DNA from: Paenibacillus sp. PL91
GTDB lineage: Bacteria > Bacillota > Bacilli > Paenibacillales > Paenibacillaceae
Direction: 5' to 3'
Assembly: GCF_012935325.2 (NCBI RefSeq)
Contig: NZ_JABBYG020000005.1
Span: 372,001 to 436,000 of the forward strand
Length of the DNA: 64,000 bases
Part shown: in pieces, positions 44,334-52,578 of the stretch
Layout: each line of letters opens with the position of its first letter
Numbering within the stretch: position 1 is the stretch's first letter
Notes under the pieces: generated by a model
Told to the model about the DNA's origin: nothing
What the model saw: the letters and a program-made list of their open reading frames with translations, nothing else
Database searches by the model: none
Made by a program: the position numbers and the translations under genes

Positions 44334-46910
44334 GTGAGAAAACGAAAAATGCTGTTTGCGGTGCTGGCCTGCGCCGCAGCAATCATTATCCTTGCCGCTA
44401 CACTGCTGCTGACGAATCGTGGCGTGCGGGCAATCGATGCAGCCGCTTATCTGAATCCAACCATAGACATGGAAGCTGGCAGCGAGCTGAAGGTGCTGTC
44501 TGACTCGTCGGCAGGCGTGCCTGGCATGAAGCTTGTGGCGGACAACTCCGAATTATCGCTCTACTACAGCCCGGACACGACGGAAATAGCGGTGAAGGAT
44601 AAACGCCAAGGCGAGGTGTGGTACAGCAATCCGGTTAATCGGAGCGATGACAAAATCGCCTCGGCGTTCGAGAAAGAGGTATTGTCCTCGCAAATAACGG
44701 TGCTATTCCGGGACACTGTCGGCACATTGGACAATTTTACGAACTTTGCCCGAAGCGTCAGCGCGAAGCAGTTTACAGCCGAAAGCATTGAGAACGGCAT
44801 CCGGATTACGTATACGATTGGCGACATGTCACTCGGCATCGATGCGCTGCCGAAGTTCATTAGCAAAGCCCGTCTGGAAGAGAAGGTGCTGTCCAAGCTG
44901 GATGAAACTTCAGCGAAGTACGTGTCCGTACGCTATTATCCGAGTGCGGCGAACCCGGAAGTCTTGGAGCGTCTCGATGAGCAGATCTCCAAGCAGCTAG
45001 TACTAAACAAGATGATGGCTGCTTTCCAGAAGGCGGGATATACCGAGGAGGATCTCGCCTACGACAACGAGGAGAACGGGGCTGGGGAAGGAAGCCAGTC
45101 GTCCAAGCCAAACTTCGTTATTCCATTGGAATATCGTCTTGATGGAGACTCCCTTGTCGCTTCCATTCCGGTCAAGCAGGTGAAGGAGAGCGCGAACTAC
45201 CAGATTCGCAGCATCGAGCTGCTCAACTTCTTCGGCGCAGCAGGCTCGGAGCAAGAAGGCTACATGTTCGTGCCGGACGGCTCGGGCAGCCTTATTCATT
45301 TGAACAACGGCAAAGTGAAGGAAGAGCAGTATGTGCAGAAGGTGTACGGCTTCGACCCGAACGACAACAGCTTCAGACGCGGACAGGTGAGCGAAAGCGC
45401 CCGCATACCGGTATTCGGCATGAAGGCAGGAAGCTCTGCATGGTTTGCCGTCATTGAGGAAGGAGACGGTATAGCGAGCATAGCGGCCGACATTAGCGGC
45501 AAAAAAAATGCCTATAACTACGTGCACAGCAGCTTTGCTCTGCGCGGCGAGGATGAGCTTGAGCTGTATACCGGTGCTACCATTCAAGAAATTCAGCTGC
45601 TTAACGAAGAGATTTACCAAGGCGATATTAAGGTTCGGTACAGCTTCTTGGCACCTGATAAAGCTAGCTATTCAGGAATGGCAGAGCTTTACCGCGATAG
45701 ACTTGTAGAGGAGAAGGCGCTAGAGCCGCTGAAAGCAGGAGAGGATATCCCTTTCTACCTTGATATCGTAGGGGCAGTCGATAAACAAAAATCATTTCTA
45801 GGCGTGCCGTATCGCTCGGTTATCTCCATGACGACATTTGATGAAGCTGCTCGAATGGCCGCGGAAATGAAGCGGGACGGCGTAAATCGATTGCTTATGC
45901 GCTATACGGGCTGGTTCGGCAAGGGCGTCAACCACAAAACGCCGGTTAAATTAAAAACGGACAGCGTGCTTGGCAGCAAGTCTGATTTGATGAAATTGTC
46001 TAAGCAGCTGGAGCAAGCCGGCGGTACATTGTTCCCGGATGTCGCCTTCCAGCATATCTATCACGATGATGGCGGCTTTACGCCTTCCTCCGATGCGGCG
46101 CGGTTCGTGACACGCGAGCAAGCGGAGCTGTATCCGTTCAACCGGGCTTTGAACCGGATGGATATGTCACTGGGAGCCTATTATTTGTTATCACCAGCAA
46201 AGCTTCCCTATTACGTGGATACGTTCATGAAAAAGTACGAGCCTCTCGAGATGAAGGGTATAGCCCTTCGCGATCTTGGCAGCGTACTGAGCTCAGACTA
46301 TAGGGTCAGCCGCGTCATTCAACGGGAAACGGCCAAGCATATCGCCATGGAGCAGCTTGAGGCGATCGATAAAGGAATTGAGAACACGATGCTAACAGGC
46401 GCGAATGCTTATGCATGGCCGTACGCAGACCATCTTGTTAATGTGCCGACAGCATCCAGCGGTTTCAATATTACAGATGAAGAAGTGCCATTCTATGAAA
46501 TGGTCGTTCACGGTTATATGGATTACGCCGGCAGCGCGGTTAATTTGAGCGATGAGCAGGATTTGAAGAAGCAGCTCCTTCGCTCGCTTGAGCTTGGCGC
46601 GGCACCTTATTTCTCGTGGACGTTTGAGCCGTCTTCGAAGCTGAAGTTTACCCCATTCGATACGATGTATTCTACGTATTACAAGGACTGGTACGAGCAA
46701 GCGCTGTCCATGTACAAGGAGGCGAATACGGCTCTCTCAGCGGTTAGAAATGAACAAATGGTCAATCACACGCGCCTCCAAGAGGGCGTAGTGAAAGTGG
46801 AGTATTCGAATGGAACAACGATCACGGTCAACTATACGGATAAACCCGTTGCCGTTGACGGAAATACGGTCGAAGCCGGGCATTATAGAATCGGAGGCGA
46901 GCGCCCATGA
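44334..46910 (+). CDS. Large DUF5696-like envelope protein, possible glycosidase
   Basis: 858 residues; GTG 44334 after GAGGAGG. An N-terminal anchor or signal (about 6-28) precedes a beta-rich region (30-330), then a stretch that reads like a TIM barrel (about 460-760; GGTLFPDVAFQHIYHDDGG, IALRDLGSVLSSDYR, TGANAYAWPYADHLVNVP) and a C-terminal beta strand pair (VEYSNGTTITVNY). This supersandwich, barrel, beta-end order is common among glycoside hydrolases. I recall the family as DUF5696, with no known activity. Its stop overlaps the next permease gene. Confidence 0.82.
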   Translation: MRKRKMLFAVLACAAAIIILAATLLLTNRGVRAIDAAAYLNPTIDMEAGSELKVLSDSSAGVPGMKLVADNSELSLYYSPDTTEIAVKDKRQGEVWYSNPVNRSDDKIASAFEKEVLSSQITVLFRDTVGTLDNFTNFARSVSAKQFTAESIENGIRITYTIGDMSLGIDALPKFISKARLEEKVLSKLDETSAKYVSVRYYPSAANPEVLERLDEQISKQLVLNKMMAAFQKAGYTEEDLAYDNEENGAGEGSQSSKPNFVIPLEYRLDGDSLVASIPVKQVKESANYQIRSIELLNFFGAAGSEQEGYMFVPDGSGSLIHLNNGKVKEEQYVQKVYGFDPNDNSFRRGQVSESARIPVFGMKAGSSAWFAVIEEGDGIASIAADISGKKNAYNYVHSSFALRGEDELELYTGATIQEIQLLNEEIYQGDIKVRYSFLAPDKASYSGMAELYRDRLVEEKALEPLKAGEDIPFYLDIVGAVDKQKSFLGVPYRSVISMTTFDEAARMAAEMKRDGVNRLLMRYTGWFGKGVNHKTPVKLKTDSVLGSKSDLMKLSKQLEQAGGTLFPDVAFQHIYHDDGGFTPSSDAARFVTREQAELYPFNRALNRMDMSLGAYYLLSPAKLPYYVDTFMKKYEPLEMKGIALRDLGSVLSSDYRVSRVIQRETAKHIAMEQLEAIDKGIENTMLTGANAYAWPYADHLVNVPTASSGFNITDEEVPFYEMVVHGYMDYAGSAVNLSDEQDLKKQLLRSLELGAAPYFSWTFEPSSKLKFTPFDTMYSTYYKDWYEQALSMYKEANTALSAVRNEQMVNHTRLQEGVVKVEYSNGTTITVNYTDKPVAVDGNTVEAGHYRIGGERP

Positions 46911-47806
46911 ACGGATATAAGCTGACCTTAAGCCGGAAGCGTTCGCTGCTGGGCTTCGCCTTTGTCGCGCCTTGGCTCTTTGGCTTTGTGTTTATGTTTG
47001 CAACGCCGCTTATCCAATCGATCAAATTTAGCTTAAGCAAATTGACGGTTGCCCCGGCGGGCTATGAGCTCGAGTACGTTGGCTTGTCCAATTTCAAGGA
47101 AGCGTTGTTCATCGATGCGAACTTCAACCGGATATTAACACAATCGATTACGGAAATGGCATTAAACGTGCCGATGATTTTATTTTTCAGCCTCTTCTCG
47201 GCAACGTTGCTGAACCAGAAGTTCCGGGGCCGAATTATCGCGCGCGCCATCTTTTTTCTTCCGGTCATTCTCGCCTCGAACGCGATCTCGGCAGCCGAGT
47301 CGGCAGGACTTATTAATCTGGTTGGCGATGCGAGCGTCGTGAATGAGATGGGCAGCGAATCTTCGGATTACAACATTATGTCGATGGTCATGATGCTCAG
47401 CGAGGTTGGCTTGCCGCTCTCTTTCATCGATTACATTATTGAGGCCATTACGCGAATCTATGAAATTATAACGAGCTCCGGCGTGCAAATTCTTATTTTT
47501 TTAGCCGCGCTGCAGTCCGTGCCCGGATCGATGTATGAGGTCGCGAAGATGGAAGGGGCTACGGCGTATGAATCCTTTTGGAAAATTACGTTCCCGATGG
47601 TTAGCCCGCTTATACTGACCAATGTCATTTATACGATTATTGACTCCTTTACGGGCAGCGCCGTTACCGACATGATTTTTACGACAGCGTTCAAAACGCA
47701 GAACTTCGGTCTAAGCTCCGCGATGTCATGGGTTTATACGCTAATCGTCAGCATGGTCTTGCTTGTAATCGGCGTCGTTCTATCAAGAAGAGTCCACTAC
47801 AACTAA
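46907..47806 (+). CDS. ABC sugar permease, MalF-type (pair 2)
   Basis: 299 residues, six membrane segments, EAA-type loop MYEVAKMEGATAYESFWKI. An extended extracytoplasmic loop (NLVGDASVVNEMGSESSDYN) is unusual. It overlaps the DUF5696-like gene by 4 bp. Confidence 0.92.
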   Translation: MNGYKLTLSRKRSLLGFAFVAPWLFGFVFMFATPLIQSIKFSLSKLTVAPAGYELEYVGLSNFKEALFIDANFNRILTQSITEMALNVPMILFFSLFSATLLNQKFRGRIIARAIFFLPVILASNAISAAESAGLINLVGDASVVNEMGSESSDYNIMSMVMMLSEVGLPLSFIDYIIEAITRIYEIITSSGVQILIFLAALQSVPGSMYEVAKMEGATAYESFWKITFPMVSPLILTNVIYTIIDSFTGSAVTDMIFTTAFKTQNFGLSSAMSWVYTLIVSMVLLVIGVVLSRRVHYN

Positions 47807-47832
47807 GTATCTAGCAAAGGAGGAAACAGCTT

Positions 47833-48834
47833 ATGGAAGCTTCTCAGGCCGTGCGCAATGAGGAGAATAAGTATCGGATGCAAAAAGCGAGAAACAAAAC
47901 GGTCGACCTGCTCTATTCGATCTTTCGGTATGCGCTTGTGATCGGGATATCGTTCATTATTATTTATCCGCTGCTGATGAAATTTTCAGTCGCCTTCAAA
48001 GCCAAAGAGGATATATACAATCCGACGATCTACATGGTGCCCGTTCATTTTACGCTCGATAACATCAAGATGGCGATGGAGATTTTGAACTATTTCCCGC
48101 TGCTCGGCAACACGCTGCTTTTTGTTGTCGTAACGACCGTGCTGACAGCCGCCTCCTGCGCCCTTGCCGGGTACGGGTTTGCGCGCTTCTCATTCCCGGG
48201 CAGCAATGTGCTGTTCGCGCTCGTCATCTTGACGATCCTTATTCCGACGAGCACGCTGATGGTGCCGATGTACCTTCATTTCAGAAGCTTTGACCTGCTG
48301 GGGCTCGTGAAGCTTTTTACGGGAAAAGACGGCGTGAATCTATTGAATACGTATTGGCCCTCCGTCATTACCTCGGCGACCGCGATCGGGCTGAAGGCAG
48401 GATTGTTTATCTATATCTTCCGCCAGTTCTTTAAAGGGATGCCGAAGGAAATTGAGGAAGCGGCGCTCATCGATGGCGCTGGAGGGGTAAAGACCTTTCT
48501 GCGCATTATGCTGCCGAACGCGGTGCCGCCTATGCTGACGGTCGTATTGTTTTGTTTCGTCTGGCAGTATAACGACACCTTCTTCACATCGCTGTTCATG
48601 AGCGAGACGCAGCTGATGCCGCTGAAGGTCGCTTCATTATCCGCCCAGGCGAATCAGCTCATTCCGCTCTTGCTTGGCGTTGGAAGCGGCGCAAACGTGA
48701 AGGCCGATCCGAACCATGTGGCCATGATTATTGACACTGGCATTTTGCTCGCCATTATCCCGCTCATTTTGCTGTATTTGCTCGTTCAGCGTTACTTTGT
48801 GGAGAGCGTCGAGCGCAGCGGCATTATCGGCTAG
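47833..48834 (+). CDS. ABC sugar permease, MalG-type (pair 2)
   Basis: 333 residues, longer than the usual 275-290, with EAA loop EIEEAALIDGAGGVKTFLRI. The extra length lies in two extracytoplasmic insertions (around KLFTGKDGVNLLN and GVGSGANVKADPNH). AAAGGAGG precedes ATG 47833. Confidence 0.92.
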   Translation: MEASQAVRNEENKYRMQKARNKTVDLLYSIFRYALVIGISFIIIYPLLMKFSVAFKAKEDIYNPTIYMVPVHFTLDNIKMAMEILNYFPLLGNTLLFVVVTTVLTAASCALAGYGFARFSFPGSNVLFALVILTILIPTSTLMVPMYLHFRSFDLLGLVKLFTGKDGVNLLNTYWPSVITSATAIGLKAGLFIYIFRQFFKGMPKEIEEAALIDGAGGVKTFLRIMLPNAVPPMLTVVLFCFVWQYNDTFFTSLFMSETQLMPLKVASLSAQANQLIPLLLGVGSGANVKADPNHVAMIIDTGILLAIIPLILLYLLVQRYFVESVERSGIIG

Positions 48835-48897
48835 CAGCCTGATTCATAAGGTCTTTCAAATATAAATAGACTGTAACAAGAATGGGAGAGACCATAG

Positions 48898-49932
48898 ATG
48901 TGGAATGTAGAGCAGAAGTCAGCATTTAAAGTGGAGCCGAAGCTCATTAATCCAAATGCGGATGATAACGCCAAAAGGCTGATGACGTATTTGTGCGACA
49001 TCTATGGAACCCGGATATTGACCGGGCAGCAAATCGGCGTAGTGTCGACACCTGAGCTTGATATTTTACATGAGGTTACTGGGAAATGCCCAGCCGTTTA
49101 TGGGTTTGATTTCATGAACTATTCACCGTCGCGAACGGAGCGAGGGGCAACATGCTCCGATACGGACATTGCCATCGATTGGTGGCAAAGCGGCGGTATC
49201 GTAACCTTCTGCTGGCACTGGAATGCCCCTAAGGATTTGATCGATTTGCCGCCGGACCGAACATGGGGCAGCGGCTTCTATACGAAGGCGACGACCTTTG
49301 ACGTGAAGAAAGCGATGGACGATGAGGAGTCGGAGGATTACCAGCTGCTTATTAGAGACATTGACGCAATTGCTGCTGAGCTTGCGCGGCTTCAAGCTGC
49401 TGGCGTGCCCGTGTTATGGAGACCGCTGCATGAAGCGTCGGGAGGCTGGTTTTGGTGGGGAGCGAAGGGGGCTGACCCGTGCATTCGGCTTTGGAAGCTG
49501 ATGTATGACCGGATGACGAACTTGCATAAGCTCAATCATTTGATCTGGGTGTGGAATGGCCAGCACGCAGACTGGTATCCGGGTGATGAGTACGTCGATA
49601 TTATCGGCGAGGATATTTATCCTCCCGAGCGAAATTACGAGTCTCAGATGGAGAGGTTTGCCGCGGCGAAGTCCTATACGAAAATGAACAAAATCATCAC
49701 CTTGTCGGAAAATGGTGCGATACCTGACCCTGATTTGATGCTAAAGGATAATGCGCTATGGGCATGGAATTGTACATGGTATGGCGAATTTGTCTACGAT
49801 ACGATAGATGGCCGCAGAGTATATGCCGAGAAGCATACGGAGAGGGAGCAGCTGATCAAATTTTACAATCACCCTTTCTCTCTTACAAAGGATGAGCTGC
49901 CAAATCTTAAGAGCTATAAGCTGCGAGAGTAA
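48898..49932 (+). CDS. GH26 beta-mannanase/mannobiohydrolase, cytoplasmic
   Basis: 344 residues without a signal peptide. GH26 motifs are complete: acid/base E179 in RPLHEASGGWFWWG, nucleophile E271 in ITLSENGAIPD, and FCWHWNAPKD. It likely trims imported manno-oligosaccharides inside the cell. It is a paralogue of the anchored enzyme at 51069. GGGAGAG precedes ATG 48898. Confidence 0.92.
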   Translation: MWNVEQKSAFKVEPKLINPNADDNAKRLMTYLCDIYGTRILTGQQIGVVSTPELDILHEVTGKCPAVYGFDFMNYSPSRTERGATCSDTDIAIDWWQSGGIVTFCWHWNAPKDLIDLPPDRTWGSGFYTKATTFDVKKAMDDEESEDYQLLIRDIDAIAAELARLQAAGVPVLWRPLHEASGGWFWWGAKGADPCIRLWKLMYDRMTNLHKLNHLIWVWNGQHADWYPGDEYVDIIGEDIYPPERNYESQMERFAAAKSYTKMNKIITLSENGAIPDPDLMLKDNALWAWNCTWYGEFVYDTIDGRRVYAEKHTEREQLIKFYNHPFSLTKDELPNLKSYKLRE

Positions 49933-49977
49933 CGTATAGCAGCAAAGCCTAAACCTTTATCGAGGAGTGCGTTATCC

Positions 49978-51072
49978 ATGACGTTGTCGATTTGGAACCA
50001 CAGAAACAAGCTGCAGCGTACGCGGCAAAAAATCGAGGAGGGGCGCCTGACGGTCGGCTTTATCGGCGGCTCCATCACCGATGCCAGGCCGCGCCACAAT
50101 TGGCCGGAGCCGGTTATCGGCTGGCTCGCGGAGCAATATCCAAACACGCGTATTACGGTTGAGAATGCAGCTATCGGAGCAACCGGCAGCGATTTGGCAG
50201 CTTTCCGCGCCAAGCGTGACTTGACCGATCCGGATTGCGATCTCGTGTTTATCGAATATGCGGTTAATGATGAGAATGAGCCAACTATGAAGCGCAATCG
50301 TACGAGAGAAGGTTTAATTAGGCAGCTGCTCGCCGCAGGTAGGCGCGACATAGTTATCGTATATACGTACTCGCAAAATATGTATGATGCGATGCAGTCG
50401 GGTGCGGTACCCGATACGATAAGCGAATTTGAACGTATTGCTGAATACTATCAGATTGGGTCGGTATGGATGGGCCTATATGCTTTCGAGGAGGTCAAGA
50501 AAGGCAGGCTGCGCTTTGAAGAGTGGCTGCCGGATGGACTTCACCCGACGAGCAGAGGAAGCTTAAGCTATGGCCAAAGCGTCATCGCGTATCTGACAAA
50601 GGAATTAATGGAATCGGATACGAAGGAAGCTAGGCAGGAAGCAAGTCTTCCAGAGCCTCTTGATGTTAAGTGCTGGGACGATGTGTATGCCCTTTCCTTC
50701 GATCAAGTGCAGACGAGCGGCCCTTGGGCCGTACGCAGATGGCCTCACCTAGAATGGATCGATCATGTTTTGGAGACTTCGGCTGTCGGAGCGGGTCTTT
50801 CGTTCTCTTTCGAGGGAAGAGGCCTCGCGCTTGGCTTCGACTTTGGCAGAAGCTCCGCAGAGTTTCGGTATCGAATAGACGGAGGTGAATGGCTGACCTC
50901 GGAGCGAGAGCGTCCGTCGTGGTTGGCGGAGGACGGCTGGTATCGGCTTAGCTGCTTTGGAGACGATTGGGCCGGTGGCTCTCATCGCTTCGAGCTTGAG
51001 GTGATACATGGCAATCGCGCCAATTGTACAGGCACCAATTTTCGATTGGCGAAGGTAGGCATTATACGGTGA
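49978..51072 (+). CDS. SGNH/GDSL esterase with C-terminal beta domain
   Basis: 364 residues, no signal peptide. The SGNH blocks are present: S32 in FIGGSITD, G in GATGSD, N98 in AVNDENE, and D186-X2-H189 in LPDGLHP. Residues about 215-364 form a beta-sandwich. In this context a deacetylase for acetylated manno-oligosaccharides is the best inference. Its stop overlaps the next gene. Confidence 0.88.
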   Translation: MTLSIWNHRNKLQRTRQKIEEGRLTVGFIGGSITDARPRHNWPEPVIGWLAEQYPNTRITVENAAIGATGSDLAAFRAKRDLTDPDCDLVFIEYAVNDENEPTMKRNRTREGLIRQLLAAGRRDIVIVYTYSQNMYDAMQSGAVPDTISEFERIAEYYQIGSVWMGLYAFEEVKKGRLRFEEWLPDGLHPTSRGSLSYGQSVIAYLTKELMESDTKEARQEASLPEPLDVKCWDDVYALSFDQVQTSGPWAVRRWPHLEWIDHVLETSAVGAGLSFSFEGRGLALGFDFGRSSAEFRYRIDGGEWLTSERERPSWLAEDGWYRLSCFGDDWAGGSHRFELEVIHGNRANCTGTNFRLAKVGIIR

Positions 51073-52541
51073 TCATTAATAGAAAGCAAATGGTTATAGG
51101 CGCAGCAGCTGTAACCTTGCTAGCGGTTGTGGGCTCGGGCTTCTGGTTTGGACTAGCCTTCAACGCAAAAAAGGAACCGCCATTCGCCATTTATGAGGCG
51201 GAGGATGGGCAGCTAAGCGGAACGAACGTTTCGCAAGGAGCTGACGGGTTCTCCGGCTCTGGCTTCGTGACCGGCTTTACTGATGAGGACGATCTGCTCA
51301 TGATTGAAGCTGAAGCGCCAAAAACAGCGCTTTACGATGTGTGGGTCAGCTATCGTGCTCCAAATGGAAATAAAGTGGCGGGTCTCTCGTTAAACGATAA
51401 TCCGCACGGCGATTTGGCATTGGAGTCTAACCAATCATTTATAGAGCTTAAGGCGGGAAAAATGCTCCTAAACAAGGGCGTAAACCGTATTAGTCTTACG
51501 CGCGGCTGGGGCTACTACGATATCGACTATATCAAATTGCAAAAAACGAAGCCGGCAGCAAAGCATAAAGTTGCCAATCGATTAGTTAATCCAAATGCTT
51601 CTGCGGAAGCGAAGCAGCTAATGAATTATTTGGTGAAAAGCTACGGGAAGTCGATGCTATCAGGTCAGACGGAGCTTGAAAACGTAGACTGGATTGAGAA
51701 GAAGACCGGCAAGAAACCGGCAATGGTCGGATTTGACCTAATTGATTACTCACCTACAAGAGCTGAGCATGGAGCCATTTCGTATGAAGTGGAGAAGGCG
51801 CTGGGATGGCATAAGCAGGGGGGCATTACAACTTTCCTCTGGCATTGGAATGCCCCTTCCGGCGTAATGGACGAGAAGGGAAAAGAGTGGTGGCGGGGCT
51901 TTTATACCGATTCGGTAACCTTTGATTTGGAGCAAACGTTAAGCCATCACGAATCGGTGGATTACAAGCTTCTACTATCGGATATCGATGTCATTGCGGA
52001 GCAGCTCAAAAGATTAAATGATGCGAAGGTACCCGTGCTGTTCAGGCCGCTGCATGAAGCGGAGGGCGGATGGTTCTGGTGGGGAGCGAAAGGGCCTGAA
52101 CCGGCGAAAGAGCTTTACCGGCTATTGTATGATCGGCTCGTCAACAAGCATGGACTGAACAATTTGATTTGGGTGTGGAATTCTGTGCAGCCGGAATGGT
52201 ATCCTGGTGACGATGTGGTTGATATCGTAAGCGTGGACAGCTATCCGCCGCCAGGTGATCATTCACCGGTTAGCAATCACTTTGATAACCTCGTTGCGCT
52301 CGTCAATGACAAAAAGCTGGTAGCTTTAACCGAAAACGGTTCAATCCCCGATCCGGATCTAATGAAAGCCTATGGAGCGAATTGGAGCTGGTTCGTCACT
52401 TGGGAAGGTGAATATTTGACCGGAGGGAAGCATAACAGCGAGCAGATTTTAAACAAAATATACAATCATCCAGACGTTATAACACTTGACGAACTGCCAA
52501 ACTTATTCGGAATGAAAAAAGATGCAGAGATAGAAGAGTGA
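51069..52541 (+). CDS. Membrane-anchored CBM35-GH26 mannanase
   Basis: 490 residues from GTG 51069, which overlaps the esterase stop. An uncleaved N-terminal helix (about 6-26) anchors it facing outward. A CBM35-like module (IYEAEDGQLSG ... DIDYIKLQ, about 40-160) is followed by GH26 with acid/base in RPLHEAEGGWFWWG and nucleophile in ALTENGSIPD. It would cut mannan chains at the cell surface next to the importers. Confidence 0.9.
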   Translation: MIINRKQMVIGAAAVTLLAVVGSGFWFGLAFNAKKEPPFAIYEAEDGQLSGTNVSQGADGFSGSGFVTGFTDEDDLLMIEAEAPKTALYDVWVSYRAPNGNKVAGLSLNDNPHGDLALESNQSFIELKAGKMLLNKGVNRISLTRGWGYYDIDYIKLQKTKPAAKHKVANRLVNPNASAEAKQLMNYLVKSYGKSMLSGQTELENVDWIEKKTGKKPAMVGFDLIDYSPTRAEHGAISYEVEKALGWHKQGGITTFLWHWNAPSGVMDEKGKEWWRGFYTDSVTFDLEQTLSHHESVDYKLLLSDIDVIAEQLKRLNDAKVPVLFRPLHEAEGGWFWWGAKGPEPAKELYRLLYDRLVNKHGLNNLIWVWNSVQPEWYPGDDVVDIVSVDSYPPPGDHSPVSNHFDNLVALVNDKKLVALTENGSIPDPDLMKAYGANWSWFVTWEGEYLTGGKHNSEQILNKIYNHPDVITLDELPNLFGMKKDAEIEE

Positions 52542-52578
52542 CAAGCGATAGGAAGACATAACCCTTCAGGAGGACGAC

